64,000 nucleotides of DNA from Acrocarpospora pleiomorpha (GTDB taxonomy: Bacteria; Actinomycetota; Actinomycetes; Streptosporangiales; Streptosporangiaceae): assembly GCF_009687885.1 (NCBI RefSeq), contig NZ_BLAF01000004.1, positions 309,260 through 373,259 on the forward strand, written 5' to 3'. The notes under the pieces are model-generated. The model had not been told where the DNA came from. It saw only the letters and a list, made by a program, of their open reading frames with translations, and made no database searches. Made by a program: the position numbers and the translations under genes. Of the stretch, positions 60,643 through 64,000 are shown one piece after another (position 1 is the first letter of the stretch; each line of letters starts with the position of its first letter).

Positions 60643-61935
60643 ATGACCGAGAAAATCTGGTTCGTGACGGGCAGTGCCCGTGGTCTTGGCCGCGAGATCG
60701 TGGCCGCCGCGCTGGAGCGCGGTGACCGGGTCGCGGCCACCGCCCGGAACCCGCGACGGCTGGACGATCTGTCCGCCGCCCATCCCGGTCGCCTGCTGGC
60801 CCTGCCGCTGGACGTGACCGACGCCGACGAGGCGGCCGCGGCCGTCCAGACGGCCGTGGCGGAGTTCGGCCGCCTGGACGTGATCGTCAACAACGCCGGT
60901 TACGCCGACCTGGCCTCGGTCGAGGACACCACCCTCGACAGCTTCCGGGCACAGATCGAGACGAACCTGTTCGGCGTCGTCAACGTCACCAAGGCCGCCC
61001 TTCCGGTCCTGCGCGGGCAGGGACATGGGCACATCATCACCGTCACCTCGGTTGGCGGACGCGTCGCCACCCCCGGACTGTCGGCTTACCAGACGGCCAA
61101 ATGGGCGGTGAACGGCTTCACCGAGGTCCTGGGGGCCGAGGTCGGTCCGCTCGGCATCAAGGTGACGGCGATCGAGCCGGGCGGGATGCGGACCGATTGG
61201 GCGGGATCCTCCATGACCATCCCTCCGCCCTCACCTCCGTACGCCGGCACTATCGGCTTTCTCAGCGACCTGTTCAAGGACGGCACCGACGCGGCCCTGG
61301 GCGACCCGGCGAAGGTCGCCGACGTGGTAGCCCGGCTCGCCGACATGGACGAGCCGCCGCTGCGGCTGCTGCTCGGCTCCGATGCCCTCGCCGGTGCCCG
61401 CGCCGCCGCCAGGACACTCGCCGCCCGCGACCAGGCCTGGCAGGAACTCAGCCGCTCGACCGACCGCGACGACGCCACGCCCCGCCAGCGCGACCCGCTC
61501 GGGGAGGCCGCCACGGACCCGGTGTCGGTCGTCCGGCGATTCCTGAGCGAGGTCGTCAACGGGGGAGACCTGAACGTGATCGACGACCTGTGGTCGGATG
61601 ACCTGCGCTGGCACGGCGGAAGCCTGGGCGACATCCGTGGCCTGCCCGCCTACAAGCAGTACCTGAGTGCCAGCATTTCTGGCGCTTTCACCGGAATGAG
61701 CCTCCGGGAGCAGGACATCGTCGCCACCGGTGACAAGGTCGTCGTCCGCTTCACCAACAGCGGGACCCATACCGGGCCGTTCATGGGTGCGCCCGCCAGC
61801 GGCGTACACGCCGAATGGCTTGGCATCGGCATCTACACGGTAATCAACGGAAAGATCACCGAAGCCTGGTTCGGCGAGGACATCCTCGGCATGCTCCTCC
61901 AGCTCAACATCGTCCAACTCCCCGGCGCAGCCTAG
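60643..61935 (+). CDS. Short-chain dehydrogenase fused to a SnoaL-like domain
   Basis: Residues 1-~285 are a classical SDR: cofactor motif TGSARGLGRE, VNNAGYAD, and Tyr-Lys of SAYQTAKWA. Residues ~295-430 form a SnoaL-like/ester-cyclase domain (VVRRFLSEVVNGGDLNVIDDLWSDD, HTGPFMGAPASG). The linker is rich in Arg/Asp. AAGGAAA precedes ATG 60643. SnoaL-like folds cyclise polyketides or act as small-molecule binding domains, so the fusion may direct the dehydrogenase to a particular substrate. 430 residues, continuous frame. Confidence 0.88.
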   Translation: MTEKIWFVTGSARGLGREIVAAALERGDRVAATARNPRRLDDLSAAHPGRLLALPLDVTDADEAAAAVQTAVAEFGRLDVIVNNAGYADLASVEDTTLDSFRAQIETNLFGVVNVTKAALPVLRGQGHGHIITVTSVGGRVATPGLSAYQTAKWAVNGFTEVLGAEVGPLGIKVTAIEPGGMRTDWAGSSMTIPPPSPPYAGTIGFLSDLFKDGTDAALGDPAKVADVVARLADMDEPPLRLLLGSDALAGARAAARTLAARDQAWQELSRSTDRDDATPRQRDPLGEAATDPVSVVRRFLSEVVNGGDLNVIDDLWSDDLRWHGGSLGDIRGLPAYKQYLSASISGAFTGMSLREQDIVATGDKVVVRFTNSGTHTGPFMGAPASGVHAEWLGIGIYTVINGKITEAWFGEDILGMLLQLNIVQLPGAA

Positions 61936-62027
61936 GCTGACCTCAGGCGGCGCGGCATGCTCGTCGGAGATAGATCAGACGAAGCGATGAATATCCCGCC
62001 GAGCGTTGACGTTCATGTAGTCGTGTC

Positions 62028-62531
62028 TCATCGATCACAAGGCAGATCCGTGGATGTCGTCGCGGTCCGCAAGAAGGTGTCTCTAATCCCCTCTGCGGCT
62101 CTGGCGGTCGCGGCGACGTGCTCGTCGGCGGTCATACCGCGGTCAGGGAAGCGCTGGTTGAGATCGTACTGATCGTCAGCCCACTGCTGATAGTTCCGCC
62201 GGACGGTCAGGTCGTCGGAGTCGGTGATGCGGGCGATATCGGCCCAGGTGACCCCGGCCAGTAGTGCGTGATGGACGTTTGAGGGGTGGCGCACGGTGCG
62301 CGCGATGCTCTCCGCCAGTGCCAGCAGTTCGATGTGTTCGGCCGCGGTGAGAGGAGGCCGGTCATCGGCTCCGTGCCGGACGGGATCGTAGATCCCCCGG
62401 GCCACCAGCTCGATCCGGGCGCGAGCCGATGCGTTCTTGGCGGCCAGCTCGTTGTAGCGCTCCAGTTGCTGACTGACGGGCATGTCGTAGCGAGCGTCGT
62501 ACCAGGTCGTGCTGTGCGCAGGCATGGTCAT
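62028..62531 (-). CDS. Actinobacterial unknown protein
   Basis: The 167-residue soluble helical protein contains ALLAGVTWADIARITDSDD, which resembles a helix-turn-helix. GGAG lies ~6 nt before the ATG at 62531. It follows a second HTH-containing small protein by 43 bp on the same strand, and the pair looks like one operon. Such pairs are frequent in Streptosporangiales genomes. Function unknown. Confidence 0.65.
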   Translation of the reverse strand: MTMPAHSTTWYDARYDMPVSQQLERYNELAAKNASARARIELVARGIYDPVRHGADDRPPLTAAEHIELLALAESIARTVRHPSNVHHALLAGVTWADIARITDSDDLTVRRNYQQWADDQYDLNQRFPDRGMTADEHVAATARAAEGIRDTFLRTATTSTDLPCDR

Positions 62532-62574
62532 GACGACTTCTCCAAGGCGGTAAGCGGTCGCTGGGGACTCCTGA

Positions 62575-63051
62575 TCATGAGCTCACATGCGCCCTGAACC
62601 GCTCGTGAGCGCTCTGCTTGGAGATCCCCATCGCCTCACCTATCTGCGCCCAGGAGGCGCCGGTTTCCCGTGCCCCGGCGACGGCCTGGTCGAGCAGGGT
62701 GCGCTGCCAGCTCTCTAGCTGAGACAGCAGAATGAGGGCGGCCAGAGGACGTTCGGCGGCGAGCTTGACGATCCGCTCGCGCAGGAGGTTCGACTTGATC
62801 ACCAGCTCGCCGGGCGGTGCGGCGGCGATCAGAGAGGCGGCGTGTCGGCTCCACCACCGGTACTCCGTCTCTTTGGCTCCTTCCGGCGTGGCCAGGAATC
62901 GGCGCTGATCGGTCCACCCGCAGGAACATGCGGCCTGGTAGCCGACGAAGGTCTTGGTGAAGGCGGCAGCGGATGAGGCCAGTTCGCCGGTGGGGAGCAC
63001 TGGGGCAGCGAAGCCCTCGTGGTCGGGCATGTCAGGGCACGTAAACGTCAC
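62575..63051 (-). CDS. Small HTH-containing actinobacterial protein
   Basis: The 158-residue protein has an N-terminal Cys-bearing segment (VTFTCPDMPDH, ACSCGWTDQRRF) that could bind a metal, and a C-terminal helix-turn-helix GASWAQIGEAMGISKQSAHERF. I chose GTG 63051 because the minus-strand TATCCT (63064-63059) lies 7 nt upstream, implying a leaderless mRNA; GTG 63108 is an alternative. Likely DNA-binding; target unknown. Confidence 0.65.
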   Translation of the reverse strand: MTFTCPDMPDHEGFAAPVLPTGELASSAAAFTKTFVGYQAACSCGWTDQRRFLATPEGAKETEYRWWSRHAASLIAAAPPGELVIKSNLLRERIVKLAAERPLAALILLSQLESWQRTLLDQAVAGARETGASWAQIGEAMGISKQSAHERFRAHVSS

Positions 63052-63312
63052 GCCCGTCAGGATAGCCTGACGAACTGTCGCAAGTGCAGGAACGCTCTCG
63101 AAACTCACCCGGAGGACCGGTCCGCCGGGCTTATGCCAGTCGAGTTCTTAACTGATACCGAGGCGGCCGACCATGGGCACGCTCACCAGGTCGGCGGCAG
63201 GTTGCGGCACCGGGGCGCGCAGAAACAGTCGCACGTTGACGAAATTTCGGGCGGCGTCGGTGAGGGTCAGGGCGGAGGGAATGGATTCGCTGCGGCGCGA
63301 ACCGAGCCGACT

Positions 63313-64000
63313 CTATTGTGGGCCGCCATTCAGTGGGGGATTGCGGTAGACGTTGACCTGGAATCGGCTGAGGTCGCCGCGGTGGAATCCGGTGAACCTT
63401 TCGAGCGGATTGCCGGCCTCGTCGAACGCCAGGCTTCGCAGGATCAGTAAAGGAGCGCCCGGAGGAGTCTGCAACGCCTCGGCTATCGACTCGCTAGCGA
63501 TGTCGGCTTCGATCGACCGCCGTCCGGTCGCGAACTGGACGCCGTACTTGCGCTCCAGCAGACCGTAGAGCGAAACGTTCGACAGGTCCTCATCGAGCAG
63601 GAGCTTGCCGACGGACAGCGGTAGCTGCGTGATTGTCAGTGCCCACGGCTCCGTGTTGACCATGCGCAAGCGCTCGATTTCGACGATGGTCGTTCCTGGC
63701 GCCACGCCGAGATCGGCGGCGGCCGCGGCGCTGGCCGGCACCGTCTCCAGTCGCCGCACCTCGATGGTCTGCTCGCCGCTGCGGCCGCGGACGTCCTCCT
63801 CGAAGACGCCGATCATCGCGTGCCCGAAACCCTCGGAAGTCTTGCGGTCGGCGACGAACGTGCCTCGGCCCTTTATCCGCGAGATGACGCCCTCGACCTC
63901 GAGTTGTTGCAGCGCCTGGCGGACGACGCTGCGCGATACGCCGTATCGCTCACACAGTTCGAAGTCGCCGGGCAGCCGGTCACCCGGTTCGAGCCCACGC
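63313..64000 (-). CDS. GntR/HutC family regulator with UTRA domain (5' partial)
   Basis: The frame is open to the right edge. The visible 228 residues start inside the winged helix (LPGDFELCERYGVSRSVVRQ) and include the wing (ISRIKGRGTFVAD). A UTRA domain follows (VEIERLRMVNTEPWALTITQLPL, FTGFHRGDLSRFQV). It would be ~250 residues when complete. Its target and effector are not visible; neighbours in the window are unrelated unknowns. Confidence 0.85.
   Translation of the reverse strand, partial: RGLEPGDRLPGDFELCERYGVSRSVVRQALQQLEVEGVISRIKGRGTFVADRKTSEGFGHAMIGVFEEDVRGRSGEQTIEVRRLETVPASAAAAADLGVAPGTTIVEIERLRMVNTEPWALTITQLPLSVGKLLLDEDLSNVSLYGLLERKYGVQFATGRRSIEADIASESIAEALQTPPGAPLLILRSLAFDEAGNPLERFTGFHRGDLSRFQVNVYRNPPLNGGPQ

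Overview
The window is high-GC actinobacterial chromosome. Actinobacterial marks include GTG/TTG starts, several apparently leaderless genes, ECF42/DGPF and GntR/TetR regulators, and secreted peptidoglycan hydrolases with signal peptides. The mix of families suggests Streptosporangiales (Nonomuraea-like), but this is inference. No rRNA, tRNA, CRISPR array, replication origin or complete prophage was seen. About 50 intact genes alternate with a striking number of gene stumps.

Region by region. 0-7.2 kb is an amine-catabolism locus: a fused class V aminotransferase/sarcosine-oxidase-type protein, a GntR/FCD regulator, copper amine oxidase, Rieske oxygenase and a glutamine-synthetase-like ligase. 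Candidate TGGATCCA operators lie in the divergent promoter. 7.2-9.0 kb holds a HEAT-repeat protein and a MerR/HEAT regulator behind a textbook 19-bp-spacer MerR promoter. 9.0-12.7 kb holds a VanX-like dipeptidase and two secreted peptidoglycan-active proteins that share five 50-residue repeats each. 12.7-15.4 kb holds a kinase stump, a frameshifted HAD hydrolase, a conserved unknown and a nitronate monooxygenase. 15.4-18.2 kb is trpB-trpA-gntR. 18.4-24.1 kb holds ddl-murF-racemase facing VanY and an AAA/STAND ATPase. With VanX this looks like a peptidoglycan stem-peptide remodelling set.

24-36 kb is a scarred accessory stretch. It holds VOC and aldo/keto reductase genes, remnants of a cupin and an ISL3 transposase, and a heterodimeric ABC exporter-fold pair downstream of a truncated siderophore-esterase gene. 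It continues with a transketolase stump, an alcohol dehydrogenase, two unknown proteins and stumps of a GH172 enzyme and an integrase. 36-42.6 kb is transport-oriented: CBS protein, NhaD/ArsB-type permease, hydrolase, disrupted ABC ATPase with intact permease, and a TrkH/KtrB potassium transporter. 42.7-53.3 kb holds a truncated copy of a tetR promoter and 5' end, a large secreted unknown and tandem winged-helix/hydrolase fusions. It also holds an FAD monooxygenase, an acyl-CoA ligase, and the intact tetR with a glycosyltransferase.

53.5-55.3 kb is a Tn3 transposase remnant abutting a decapitated OppF-type ATPase. 55.3-64 kb holds a hydrolase/AraC pair, an ECF42 sigma factor with its DGPF partner, a TetR-controlled esterase and SDR-SnoaL fusion with clear palindromic operators, two small actinobacterial unknowns and a GntR/UTRA regulator cut by the window edge.

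The observations most worth follow-up are a shared 5'-leader motif directly downstream of two promoters at 35.9 and 37.9 kb, complementary degeneration of the two ABC half-transporters, the dispersed cell-wall gene set, and two junctions where divergent genes have both lost their 5' ends.
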